Source of the DNA: Harmonia axyridis
Lineage: Eukaryota; Arthropoda; Insecta; Coleoptera; Coccinellidae
NCBI RefSeq assembly: GCF_914767665.1
Contig: NC_059503.1
Location: forward strand, 51,080,852 to 51,144,851
Direction: 5' to 3'
DNA: 64,000 bases
Part shown: positions 34,335 to 45,724 of the stretch, piece after piece
How the letters are laid out: each line of letters starts with the position of its first letter
How positions within the stretch are numbered: the first letter of the stretch is position 1
The notes under the pieces: generated by a model
What the model was told of the DNA's origin: nothing
Databases searched by the model: none
The model's input: only the letters and a program-made list of their open reading frames with translations
Made by a program: the position numbers and the translations under genes

Positions 34335-35473
34335 CATGGGCGCCCGCAGGGGGGGGCCAGGGGGGGCCATGGCCCCCCCTGAGATTTTGGATGCCTCATT
34401 TTTCAGCACAACACCCTCAATATTACTTTCTCAATCCAAAGGGCAAGGAAAAAAGGAAAGTAATAGATTCACAACTATTTTCCGGTTTTCAATGGAATTA
34501 CATACTATACATATAATCCATAATCGGCAGAGGTATTTTTTGAATTAAAAACTTTTTTAGGCGCGTTGAACACTTCTTGGGTGAAGAAAAATCATGGAAC
34601 CGAAAGCACTCCATGCGTGTCAATTTGTTTATAAATTCATCTTATACACTGCGTCCGTAACCGTTAAGTATGGAACAAAATTCATTTTCAGCTAAACAGA
34701 CCATTTTAAGAAATAATCCTGAAACATGTCGATTTTTTATTTTAATTTACCGTATTTTAAAATAATAATCTAATATACAGGGTGAATTACTTTCGAGTAA
34801 TGACGTCAGCGTCATTTTTTTTTAATGGAATACCCCCATTTTGACTCAATTTTCCGATTACTCTGGCTGAGCAGATTCCAAAAATGTATCACATGTTGAT
34901 TCCAATTGGTACAGGGTGGACAAAAATACAATAGTTTTGTGTGTGCTCATAAAGTGACGCGTAACATTCTTTATTAGTTAAATTAACAATATTATCAAAA
35001 ATACGGCAATTGGTTTGAATATAACACCCTGTAGTTTGTTACATTTTTAGATTGATAAAAATGTATAAAAATAAGAAATAATTTCTTTCATATTCTGTCT
35101 GCTAGACCAAAAGTACCAAACATGTTTGGAAACAGTTCATTTTTATTAATCTAAAAATGTAACAAACTACAGGGTGTTACATTCAAACCAATTTGGGCTA
35201 GACAATAAGTATTTTTGATAATATTGTTAATTTAACTAATAAAGAATATTATGCGTTATTTTATGAGCACACACGAAACTATTGTATTTTTGTCCACCCT
35301 GTACCTCTTTTAGTGATCTTTTGAAATTCAGAGTAGACGATGGTGATAAATATAAATACAGAAATAGAAAGAAACGGAATACTGATGTCGCCTACGACAA
35401 TCATGGATGCCTTATTGTTTTCCAATTATTTTCATTTTGCCCCCCCTGAGAAAAATTTCTGCGGGCGCCCATG
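34335..35473. mobile_element. hAT-like non-autonomous element with TTTGTTGG duplication
   Basis: Perfect 15-bp inverted ends CATGGGCGCCCGCAG / CTGCGGGCGCCCATG are each flanked by the same 8 bases TTTGTTGG (34327-34334 and 35474-35481). An 8-bp duplication is typical of hAT elements. A G-rich subterminal block follows on the left (34350-34380) with CCCCCCCTGAGA; the right end has CCCCCCCTGAGAAAAA mirrored. The apparent Gly-rich frames are artefacts of this block. A palindromic TA-target MITE (34912-35301) is nested inside. Confidence 0.85.
34912..35301. mobile_element. 390-bp palindromic MITE, TA target, CAGGGTGGACAAAAATAC ends
   Basis: CAGGGTGGACAAAAATACAA after TA at 34910 is mirrored by TTGTATTTTTGTCCACCCTG before TA at 35302. 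The arms (about 170 bp each) also contain inverted copies of an inner CACCCTGTAGTTTGTTACAT / ATGTAACAAACTACAGGGTG pair, so one palindrome sits inside another. Nested in the hAT-like element 34335-35473. Non-coding. Confidence 0.85.
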
Positions 35474-35481
35474 TTTGTTGG

Positions 35482-38469
35482 AGAATCATAGGAATAATAC
35501 GAAGGCTTATTTCTTATGAATTGAAATGAGACAGGCTGTTCCACCATTGGCGCGATGGCGATAGTCTTTATGGTGAAGGGCTGAAATATTCAAATTTTCA
35601 CAGTATCCTTAGGCTCCATTAGAGCTACATTATCTTATTGTTTCGAAATACATAGGGTGTACAAAAAATATATAAATGAAAGAAATTTTATATGTTTAAA
35701 ATTTACCCTTTTTGAAATAATTCGATTTTTCATGAAGGAAACAGGCTTTGGAAGAACCTGAAGTTTTCGAAATGAATGATTTCATTGAGATGAGATTTTC
35801 AAATTGAATTCTAGACAAATGGAGGTACGTACGTACTTACTTTTTGATAATCATTGGGAACTCTACTAAGACAATTCATTGGTGACTCATTCAAATGTTA
35901 TTATCAGGCTTATTCTAAATGGCATAACATGTATTCTATTCTTTCATCAGGTAGCAAATCTTAGTATCATCAATGAATTTTATCATTTCGAACACCCAGT
36001 AGAGTTTCCAATCATTTTCTTTCGAATTCTAATTCAAATAAATTCCTTCATTACGAAGTTTCAGCGCTTAATAATTTTGTTAAGACTATCTAGGTATATC
36101 TAGTGGTTGTAGGAATTTCAAGCCTCAACTTTCAATTTCGGTCTGTAGAATTTCAATATTATGATTGAACGTATGTCCTCAATCCAATGAAGGATTGAAA
36201 TATGTACAATTGTTCTTGCAGTTAAGAAAACTCTTTAGATGTTCCTTAATTCTAATCTGGAAAGCCTTCCTGTCGAATATACCTATACATTTTGGCAATC
36301 ATGACAGGTCAACTGTTGATTTATCATCTTTGGAGGTAGGACCTAGTAAACATGTTATTTGTTATGAATTTCAAAACAAATTCAAACGTCAGTTAATTCC
36401 GCGCAGCTCGGTCAAAAAGATTTTACCTGGTTATACTCATTCACCTTCCCGGTAAGTAATTTCAGACGAATTGTGTTCAAACTGTGAAGAAAATACTAGT
36501 AAATAGCAACAAATAGGTATTCTGAAGGATCTACGAAATATTAAATATTTGGTACTTGGGTATTTAAATGAATTTAGTGAAGTTATTGAAAGTAATAAGG
36601 CGCTTATTTAGCTCTTACTAGATTGAATTATTTAGGTCCAGTGGTGTCTCAGTGGACACAACAATATTGAGGACAAAGAGTACGCAACTGACTCGTTTGT
36701 GGTTTTTAATAAATTTTCAAAGATTGAACAACTAATAATATAGGTCCAACTTTTTCGTCACCTGTATTTCCGTCATATCTAGCTTCGTTTTCGAGAAAAA
36801 AAAATTGAAGCCACTCTGTTGAATCATATACATCATGTGGATCCTAAACACCATGAATAGTTTTCAGAATGAGTTGAGCTAATTTTTTTTCTCGATAACA
36901 AAGCTTGATATGCAGATAATACAGGAGACCGAAAAGTTCCATTTTTAGTTAATCAATCTAAAAAATAAAAAACTACAGAAAAATATTTAGGATAATTCAT
37001 AAATAACTAGGTACCGTTTTTTCGAAACTTCTTCGCTCGTCATATCTCGGAAACGAAGCAACTCCGGACGGTTCGTAGACCATTTTTATGACCAAACGAA
37101 CCAATATCTGAAGCTTCGTACCAGTGTAACCAGATTTAGTAGAAATCAACTTTTTTAGATTTTTCGCATTTGAATGAAATTTTTAGTAGGAAGAAATCAG
37201 TTAGTAGATTTTATAAGATTCAGAAATCTCACCGAGATGGTTGGGAATTGGGATACCTTGACTGTTCCGATGAATCAATTCTCTGTTCATCGAGGTTCTA
37301 TGCGGTTCTAGAAGACCGTACATAAACATAATAAAATTATAAAACTTCTTTGGTGGCTGTCGGTTCAGAATAACTACGAAATGTGATGGAATATTCGAAG
37401 AGTACATCATTTAAAACAGATGGTAAAACGAGTTTTGCAAAATCTTCATTCGAAAATATACCTACCATTATCTCACATCAGTTAATCTATTAAGCGGAAA
37501 AAAATATGTCTAACTGGAATTTCATTGATAAATTAAAGTGGCTGATTATTTCAGATTCATAGATATTCATTTCACATTACAGAATCGTTTTTTATGAACT
37601 TTATTTTTTAAAGAATTTTTACGTATCTTTGTATTCTCAATCTCAATCAATTTAATCATTCGGTTTCATTTTGTAATAAGAGACTATGGAAGCATATGTT
37701 CAATTGTTGAAAGGAAATTAAAAAAAAAAAACATCCAAAAATTTGATTATCTTGAATCGAATTGATTTATTCTAATTCTGAAAGTTACGATTGAAATCGA
37801 ATATAATTATTATAATAATTTTTGTAACTTGAAATCGTACTTATAAACTTCAACCTTATATATCATGTATATCATTCTTTCAGATTCAATTTCGAAACGT
37901 AGGTATCTTGTATCTAGTTTATCTGTGTATCTAATTTTGTATTTGGTTATATTTCATTGGGTATCTTGTACATCATTGTCAGTGATTGCAAGATTTTGGC
38001 AATATTTGAAGTTATTTGGGAAAAGAACTCTTATGAAAATGAGGAATTTCTGAAAAAGAAACACAAATCTTTTCTGATCGGACAAAAAATCTTATGTATC
38101 CACTTATGTGACAGTTAGTTCTTCATTTTATACTATAGTTGAAATTAATGAAGTACTTGTTTGAACAAAATACATACAGAAGCAGGTATAAAGGTCGTAA
38201 AGAATAAAATCTCAAAATTTCATTAGTTTAGTATAGCGTTGGCCAATAGTATATTAAACAAAAATAGTATTATTTACATGAGTTAGGTAAACGATAGTGA
38301 AGATTAAAATAATAAGAATTAACACGTATAAGGGTCAAGAAATCGATACGCAAAAAAGTTCCATTATTCCATTGTTCCATATTTTCATTCGAATTCTCAT
38401 TGCTCTGATACTTGCCTAAAGAAATATTTCAGTAGGCACTTAAAAAACAACGACAGAAACGAGGTTTAC
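35482..38469. other. Interior of the giant element; one candidate exon at 36308-36451
   Basis: Mostly AT-rich with no recognised gene. On the plus strand 36308-36451 is 144 bp (48 codons), open, between GGCAATCATGACAG and GTAAGTAATTTC, reading TVDLSSLEVGPSKHVICYEF and ending in LPGYTHSPSR. I recognise no family. It could be an exon of an unknown gene or of the element itself. Confidence 0.3.
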
Positions 38470-39756
38470 TATCTTTCTTACCAGATGAATATTTTCTCCG
38501 AATACTGCATTCTTTGCGGGTTGGGTATGTCATAAAAAGTCATAAAAGCTTTTTGGGATTTGCCAAAAGAACGGTTCTATTAGATTTGTTCTTGTTTAAA
38601 AACCAATTTTATCTTGGAAATATGTATTTAAAACAGAAAATGATTAAAATATGAACTTGAACTCAAATAAACATAGGAATATGCAGTTATGCAAATTCAT
38701 ATTCATCCGAAGCCTAGTTATGGTTAAGCCAAACTCGTCGGTTTTGTGATCAAGGAAATATTGGATAATTTTTTCAAGATATTCTGTTTGATATTTTATG
38801 TTCTTGGTTGAGCTATCCACATAATATTCATTACGACTCTTGAAATTGTTATTTAACATCTAAAGGCAACATTTTATTGAGATTGAATCAAAAGTTTCGA
38901 AATCTTCAAAAAAAAATTCGAACGCCTATATCTACGAGATTCCTTGTTGGATTTGGACAAACTTAACAGCAACATTCGATATTCGAAGATATCCTGAAAA
39001 TTTTAAGATTGAATATCTCTCCGAGAATTATCATTTTTTCGGCCGGACGAATACAATCGAATTTCAAGACAGATTCATCATCAGTGAGTCGAACCCTCGG
39101 TCGAGCATTGCAGATATTATGACGAAATAATAAGGCTGAATGATGGCTCTGAAATATATAGTCATAAGTTTTCAAGTATGGAATAATAACTCATCACATT
39201 CGTCCCTTCCATGCAGGTTCCTGCTATTTGATATTCAATTTATCTGTTGGTTAACTAGTATCATTCACTATTGTGACAATTCAATTTTTACTTTCATTCA
39301 AATATAGTCAAACATTTTTCTAAAATTAAAATTGAATTGTTAAAAATTCAAAATCATATTTGAAGAATTTGAACTTGTTCTCTTTCATTTTGCTCATTCT
39401 TCTTTATTTTGATAATCCAGTTTATATTATCAACTTCGGAAAATTTACTATTTTGAATCAGATCGCTTCTATAAAATTCTGGTGTACTTTTTCTCTTACC
39501 CGACCATAATCTTACATTAGATTATAGGAACAATATATTTTCCGATTAAAAAACTTCACTTTCAACAGTTCCTACTTAAGTGCTTAGTGATTAGTGCTCG
39601 AAATTTCGAATTACTTTTACAAAGTGCTTAGTAATCGCGAGTCTTTTGTGAAAATCGGTGCTTAGTGCTTGGTGCTCGAAGCCCTTTTTTTTCGAGTGCT
39701 TAGTGCTTAGTGCTCAAGCACTTTTCTTCAGTGCTCGTCACAGCTCTGCAGGGAAG

Positions 39757-40874
39757 TTACAATTTCCGATAATGCAGATGATTACCGAAGTGCACAACAC
39801 CAACATCATAGAATATTGGTTAAATGAATGGGTAAGAATCAATTCTCCTCCAATAGTCCAATACCAAAAGAAGTGGTATGTGACTCTTCACGAGCTCTTC
39901 TGACTGCAACAGTTAGATCCAATACAGGTTTTCTGAAAATCGAAGACTGCACCGAGTCATTTTGGAGTGAGAAATCTTCAAAATGTTATATTAGGATAGA
40001 TGTAGCTCATTTCATAAAAATTTATGCAAATTTTCTGAGTAAGCTGAATAAACCCATCAAAAAATTTTATTTGGCATTAATTGGTCAGCTTGTTTTATGT
40101 CAAAGTATAGAAGAAGCGGCGGATATTCTATATTCGATATTTTTGATCAGCCAGTGTATGACTGGGGGAAGTCTTCAAGACGGAAAATTATCTTCTTGCG
40201 TCAATCATAAAATTAAAATGAGAAAACTTTTGGATCCTGCGGCTGAAGATCTCGATGACGATGTGGTTACGTTTCCTTCTGAAGATGATAGCATTTTCAG
40301 TACGAAACTCACATCTTCGAACAAATGGAGAATTTGGGGGGAAAAAATTAATTCTGAGGCTCTCAGTGTTGCTCGAACTGAAAAGGAGGATGATGACAAC
40401 GCCCATTATTTCTCAGAATTAACAAAAAAGATCATGGATGATCTGGAATGGATGCCCCTTTGGTCATGCATTGCCAGGCCAAAATTCGGTAATGTAAGGA
40501 TACCGGCATCTAGTGCTCCAGTGGAAGGACACTTCAGTATAATTAAAAATCAAATTTTCAAATTTTGTGGTAAACCAATTCGAGCAGATAATTTTATAGA
40601 CAGCTACTTGAAATATTTGGAAGGAAATATGAAAATTGTGACTGCCGAACTGAATAATAACCCAAAACAACAAAACCTCGAAAATGATGATGAAATCGAA
40701 GACGAAGTACTGGCGACCCAGGAAGAGGAGAACTGAAAAGTCCTGATCAATAAAAATGAAAAACCAACATCTCTTTATTTGACCAAAAATTATAATATAT
40801 TTGATTCATTGGATGAGTATACTAAACTCAAGAAAATCCCAATTATCAAAAATGGACACAATTCGTCTCTTCGA
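39757..40874 (+). pseudogene. MULE-like transposase segment (exon 1 of a transposon gene)
   Basis: Reads MQMITEVHNTNIIEYWLNEW, then after a 1-base shift near 39840 IPKEVVCDSSRALLTATVRS, CYIRIDVAHFIKIYANFLSK, IKKFYLALIGQLVLCQSIEE and, near the end, PLWSCIARPKFGNVRIPASS followed by APVEGHFSIIKNQIF. The P-x-x-V-x-D-S-x-A-L-L motif followed by C-Y-I-R-x-D-V-A-H resembles the second Asp and C/H motifs of MULE-type DDE transposases, and the ASSAPVE stretch recurs in this insect family. A TGA at 40734-40736 breaks the frame; the same frame then stays open to a GTGAGT donor at 40875. The 5' part is absent: the gene begins next to the right tip of the giant element (39748). Confidence 0.55.
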
Positions 40875-41004
40875 GTGAGTACACATTAATCAAATCTACC
40901 CATTTGAAATGTACCTATACTTCGAATTGAGGATGTAATATTTGATGAAGAAATGCAATGAACTTTTCATTTCCAGTGTTTTATACTTCTTTTTCTCATT
41001 TCAG

Positions 41005-41875
41005 GCAATCAATATAGAGGGGAAATTATATTCATTGAAGAATACGTGTGGTTTTGATAGTCTGCTTCAAGTATTTCTTGTTGGGTTCCGTGACGCAGAA
41101 GAGATCAGGATTTATTTCGAGGAATTACATCAGCTACAAAGGAATAAATACAAACTCTTATCGTCGCCGCACATTAATTTTAAAAGATATCTTCGAAACA
41201 GCGACCAAACAAATAATAAGTAACAACTATTTGATAGATTGTGAGTGTAATGTAGTGTCATTGATATCGAAGATATTTGCAGATTACCCCAGATTGCAAG
41301 AGGTGTCCGTTTGTGAAAATGGTTGTCCTCTTAAAGTCAAAAATTTGAGAGTGGTTTAGCTTAAATTCCACGATTATGGGCAAAGGTTTTTATAATATCA
41401 TTGAGGAATTCATTGTTCTGAAAGGAAAACAGAAATGTTTTAGTTGCAATGGCTACAGAGATTCAAAACTAACCGAGACCGGTCAGTGTTCTGTGTATGT
41501 ATTATAATATCAATTTAATGAAAATTCATTTTGAATTTTTTCAGGTAAATTTTTTTTATGGAACCAGTCAATTTGATTGATAATTCAAACTTGGACATCT
41601 CCTTGGAAGATATTCCAAAATCTTTATCTGACCCACTTTCAGATTAAAATTTCCATTTGCTCGGAATTATGAATTTCATTCCTGGAACTATGACCTCGAG
41701 CCTCGAGCCTCAGTTGAATATGGGGCACTATACAGGCATATCAGCAAGGTCGTTGTTCTGGGTCGAGTATAATGATCTCTGCGATAAAGAAAAAAAATTG
41801 ATGCATCAAAAAAAAAGTGAATCCCCATCTACTTGTTTATTTCAAAAAATGATCTCATTTCGAGCAATATATTAA
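41005..41875 (+). pseudogene. Ubiquitin-specific-protease-like domain (exon 2 onward of the same gene)
   Basis: After a 130-bp intron (40875-41004, acceptor TTTTCTCATTTCAG) the frame continues in phase 0: INIEGKLYSLKNTCGFDSLL then QVFLVGF. NTCGFDSLLQ matches the Cys box of ubiquitin-specific proteases (NTCYxNSxLQ). After a frameshift near 41150 come paired cysteines (DCECNVVSLI, VCENGCPLKV, KCFSCNGYRD), probably a zinc-binding insert. At 41650-41800, HLLGIMNFIPG and GHYTGISARSLFWVEYNDLC match the His box (GHYxxYxR...WxxxDD). So catalytic Cys, His and Asn/Asp are all present in order. Frameshifts and stops (41221, 41357, 41645) show that this copy is dead. Whether it is a true peptidase or a scaffold is unknown. 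Confidence 0.5.
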
Positions 41876-41879
41876 TTAT

Positions 41880-42049
41880 ACACCCACGTATCTTTCGAAC
41901 TCATAGAAGAGAAAGATAATAATCTCATTCAAATAACTAGTGTATTAATTTTATTCCCATATCACTTTATGAGATTTTGTTTATTTGAAGTTTATTTATT
42001 ATAATTGTCAATGTGTGTTTGTTTCAATTCAATTATGTTCCTTATAGGC
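41880..42049. other. No gene seen
   Basis: AT-rich gap between the MULE-like gene and the Penelope-like fragment. Confidence 0.4.
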
Positions 42050-42400
42050 AAATTCATTAGCTTGTAGATTTGTTACCAAACTCATTTGTTGATACAAAGA
42101 ATATTTGTTCACATTCATGTTTCTATTTTTTTATTGTCGTTCAACTCCTTCAGTCTGTTGGTTTGTCCTATGTATGTTCTAGGACATGCGGAACATGGTA
42201 TCTCGAATACTCCCTGAGACTCGTTATCGATCGTATCCTGACTCGTTATCGATCGTATCCTTTGGTGTTCGAAGAAATTTGGAAATTTTGTTATCGGCTG
42301 TGAAAACTGTTTTTATATCCTGTTTTCGTAGTATGCGACTGATTTTGTCAGTGACACCTTTGATAAAAGGTAGAAAAGCTTTATGGGGGAAATTTTCTGG
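42050..42400 (-). pseudogene. Penelope-like element fragment (RT tail and GIY-YIG nuclease start)
   Basis: Minus strand from 42395: FLPFIKGVTDKISRILRKQD, IKTVFTADNKISKFLRTPKD, the region after the reverse transcriptase of Penelope-like elements. After a frameshift it gives QGVFEIPCSACPRTYIGQTN, R (about 42210-42150), the start of a GIY-YIG endonuclease (GVYxIPCxxCxxxYIGxTxR). A 22-bp tandem duplication (ACTCGTTATCGATCGTATCC, twice at 42217-42262) lies between the two parts and causes the shift. No reverse transcriptase core remains. Confidence 0.75.
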
Positions 42401-42751
42401 AGGATTTTTGGGCTGTTGTGTATGGGTATATACATACTTTCACTTAAATTCACCCAATAAAAAGAGTCGTTTAACCCTCATACTTAAATCTAAATACTTA
42501 TAGACCCTTATAACCGAATTCATATATATTCATATATATTTTTTTTGAAATAATGAGATATCATGAAGCTGATCGTTTTGATATCTGGATATTCTGAATA
42601 GTTTCGATGGTTTTTATGGAAATTGATTTGGGTTTTTCAGTCTCACAGCAATAAAAACTAATAAACATGATTATTCTGGGTTTCTAGAAAATTCAAGTTG
42701 AAAGTAAAGAAATCTGTACTTCTCCGAATCCCAAGTGAAATGAATAAATAC
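42401..42751. other. No gene seen
   Basis: AT-rich, with a duplicated TTCATATATA near 42520. No motif recognised. Confidence 0.4.
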
Positions 42752-43130
42752 CTGTAATGGGTCTATGTAGATTGTAGTGTCCCAGCGAAGGTTTTACCTA
42801 CGTCTATTTGAGAATCTATTGTATTTTGTAGGTTTTCATGTAATAAAACTAATTGCTGGATTTTACAAACGACAATTTGATTATAAAAATATGACAATAT
42901 TTTCGGAGAAACCAGGAGTTTGGACTTTCCAAAAATTACGAACGTTTTTACATTCATCATCAGATAACAATATTACCTGTTCGTTAAATAGATCTGTTGA
43001 ATAGTAATGCATATTTTTTTGCTAGATATCAACGAAGATCCAGTACAGACATAGGTGGAATATTCGAATTAGTATTAACTGAATGAACAGTTATCATATC
43101 ATGAGAGCATAGACAATATTCGATTAAACG
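42752..43130 (+). repeat. Dispersed repeat, copy 1 (other copy 58189-58600)
   Basis: CCTGTAATGGGTCTATGTAG, GTGTCCCAGCGAAGGTTTTA, AATTGCTGGATTTT, CCTGTTCG-TAAATAGATCTG and AGATATCAACGAA occur in the same order and orientation in 58189-58600. Overall similarity looks high with indels. Function unknown; could be a duplicated non-coding element or an old TE. Confidence 0.75.
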
Positions 43131-44045
43131 CCGAGTCATGAATGTAGTAGTAGAACTCATGAGTTCTCGGTATTCTGAGGGGCAAAAAATTTCGGAATAG
43201 GGTAATTAATTAGTTTGAATAGAGCCTTAAATTATGCCGTAATAATTGTTTCCATATTCATATGAGATTTGCATTTTTCACGTACTGACGGAATTGGATG
43301 AATGTAGTAGAAGTTCTCACGAGTTCTCGGTAATTTGAAGAACAAAAAATTTCGGAATAGGGTAATTAATTAGCTTGAATAGAGCCTAAAATTATTATGA
43401 TATTCAAATTATTCTGAGGTCTTCATTTACGATTGGGTTCTGCTAGCTTAACCGTTGAGCTAGCAGAACCCAGGGTTTTTTTAACAAAACGTATATTCAG
43501 AAATTTGGTAATGGGTTCAAACGTGAGCCTAAAAAGAGCCTAAAATTATGGTGTTATCAGATTTTCCATAAGATATCGATTAGCTTGGTGGTTCTGCTAG
43601 CTTAACGTTAAGCTAGCAGAACCCGCGATTTCTCCGACAATAAAGGAGCAAAACATTTTTAAATAGGGAAATAAATCATCCTAAAATGAGCCTAAAATTA
43701 TGGCCAAAAAAAAAACATAAATTCGAAAGTGGTTCTGCTAGCTTAACCGTAAAGCTAGCAGAACCCAGGGTATTTAAAAAAAAAAAGTATATTCAGAAAT
43801 TTGGTAATGGGTTCAAACGTGAGCCTAAAAAGAGCCTAAAATTATGGTGTTATTAGATTTTCCATGAGATATCTATTAGCTTGGTGGTTCTGCTAGCTTA
43901 ACGTTAAGCTAGCAGAACCCGCGATTTCTCCGACAATTAAGGAGCAAAAAATTTTTGAAAAGGGTAATAAATTAGCCTAAAATGAGCCTAAAATTATGGC
44001 AAAAAAAAATCAAAAATTCGAAAGTGGTTCTGCTAGCTTAACCGG
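43131..44045. repeat. Satellite built around a 34-bp palindrome
   Basis: The half-site GGTTCTGCTAGCTTAAC and its mirror GTTAAGCTAGCAGAACC form palindromes at 43436, 43590, 43731 and 43886; 44026 has only a half. The copies at 43590 and 43886 are perfect. Spacings are 154, 141, 155 and 140 bp, so the true unit is a dimer of about 295 bp. Spacer motifs include GAGCCTAAAATTATGG. Two older units (43150 and 43310, with GAGTTCTCGGTA) lack the palindrome. The array ends abruptly in the fifth half-site. Confidence 0.9.
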
Positions 44046-44331
44046 GGTACATGTCGTCCCTGTTGAAAAAATAAGAGAATGGTACTTTCTCCGTTATCTT
44101 TAAGATTTGTAATGAAAATGAAATTTAAAAATCATGATAATGATGATTAAAAATTCTATTTCATATGCTCCCTTTTCTTAACAGAAGTATTGATTTTTTA
44201 TTGAAATAAACAAATAAAAATATAATACGTATGTTTTGTCGGCAGAACACAATTGCACTTTTCTGTATTAAGGGGTTATAATAATAATTTATTCGCACAT
44301 ATTAAAGTAATATATACAGAGAATACATGTA
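44046..44331. other. No gene seen
   Basis: AT-rich spacer between the palindromic satellite and the next TA-target element. Confidence 0.4.
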
Positions 44332-45458
44332 CAGGGTGGGCAAATAAGCGAGGTAAGCGGCTATATCTCAGGATCCACTCATTGTAGAGACTTGCGGTAA
44401 AAATTTTTACTACTAAAGTGTACAAGAAAACACACTGGAAATTGTTTTGAACTTCATACCGCTACCGCTAGGGGGCGCAATGGCTACCGTCGAGTAAAAA
44501 AATGAATTTTACTCGAAAATGTTTTATATGAAGTTGAAGAAAAAATATCATCACTGTAATCCTTGGAAAATTCTCTATCTCTTTGAATTGTCACTTTCGA
44601 TTTTACTACATCAAATAAGGGTAGGTGAAAGGGAGAAATCTGACTGATTGAAATGCCTCTAACTTCAGTTTGGCTCAACATTTTTGAGCAAATTAGATCT
44701 CGCCTGAAAGATAATATCTTGTTGATTGAGGACAAAATATAATCATGATAAATTTGTTTTTGCTGCTTTCGATAGGGGGCGCTAAGTCAGAACTTCATTG
44801 TTTTGTTCATTTTACTCCGAAATTTCAAATGCATGATTTGCATGAAAAACCTTAAGGTCGCAAAGCGATAGCTTCAGGCGTTCAAATTGTGTCTCTAAGT
44901 TCTGACAGAAACAGATCTCCCATCAAATTTGTATGAAAAAACCAAAAGGTCGCAAAGCGATAGCTTCAGGCGTTCTGGAGTAATGGCCGAAAGAAGACAC
45001 AATTTAGTTTTTCAGTGCATCAGTTAACTGATGCACTGAAAAACTAAATTATAAATATATTTTGTCCTCAGTCAACAAGATATTATCTTTCAGACCTAAT
45101 TTGCTAAAAAATGTTGAGACAAACTGAAGTTAGAGGCATTTCAATCAGTCAGATTTCTCCCTTTCAACTACCCTTATTTGATGTCGTAAAATCGAAAGTG
45201 ACAATTCAGAGAGATAGAGAATTTTCCAAGGATTACAGTGATGATATTTTTTCTTCAACTTCATATGAAACATTTTCGAGTAAAATTCATTTTTCTACTC
45301 GACGGTAGCTATTACGCCCCCTAGTGGTAGAGGTATGAACTTCAAAACAATTTCCAGTGTGTTATCTTGTACATTTTAGTGCTAAAATTCTTCACCGCAA
45401 GTCTCTATGATGAGTGGATCCTGAGATATTGCCACTTACCTCGCTAATTTGCCCACTC
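44332..45458. mobile_element. 1.1-kb foldback MITE, CAGGGTGGGC end
   Basis: The left end CAGGGTGGGCAAATAAGCGA after TA (44330) is mirrored by TCGCTAATTTGCCCACTCTA at 45440-45460, with two changes at the tip. The arms of about 400 bp (44332-44740 and 45060-45458) include the insect-typical GCTAGGGGGCGCAATGGCTA block. Mirror-image open frames of 83 and 65 residues in the arms are artefacts. In the loop, AGGTCGCAAAGCGATAGCTT occurs twice (44857 and 44947). Confidence 0.8.
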
Positions 45459-45724
45459 TACAAATAATTTGCCATCAAAAAATTTCATGGCTTTTCAAGG
45501 GCTTATTAGTCATACTCCTAGATAAAAGTACAATATGTAAATAAAAACACATAAGTATTCATATGAAAACACTCAAAGATAGAGAACAATTATTATGTAT
45601 ATGGGACATAAACAATATTAAGTAAAACAAAGGTACTTAAAAATCATTCGTCTGAAAACTCCATCTGCCATCCACAGATTAATTTTGGTTAACATGCATT
45701 GTCATGTATTTCTTTTTCATATTA
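45459..45724. other. No gene seen
   Basis: AT-rich spacer. Nothing recognisable. Confidence 0.4.

Larger units (their letters stand above)
28091..39748. mobile_element. Giant element with about 1.3-kb inverted arms (11.7 kb, nested insertions)
   Basis: The tips are CAGAGATGTGACGAGGACTG at 28091 and, mirrored, CAGTGCTCGTCACAGCTCTG ending at 39748. Next to each tip are clusters of AAGCACT/AGTGCTT motifs, a subterminal pattern common in hAT-like elements. The right arm runs 38470-39748. The left arm is split: 28091-28663 and 32587-33300, with a LINE between. Matching marks include AAAAGACTCGCGATTACTAA, GATCACAAAACCGACGAGTT and AGAACGGTTCTATTAGATTT. I see no 8- or 9-bp target duplication, so the pair may have recombined. 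No transposase is visible between the arms. Confidence 0.65.

Noticed and set aside
34303..34548. Gly-rich proteins over the G/C runs
   Set aside because: The frames translate the subterminal G-run of an hAT-like element.
43131..44045. CRISPR-like array (short palindromic repeats at regular spacing)
   Set aside because: Spacers are not unique but repeated, units are 140-155 bp, there are no cas genes, and the context is eukaryotic.
44484..45308. Two similar 65-83-residue proteins (EVRGISISQISPF)
   Set aside because: They are the same arm sequence of a palindromic element read on opposite strands; no sign of coding selection.
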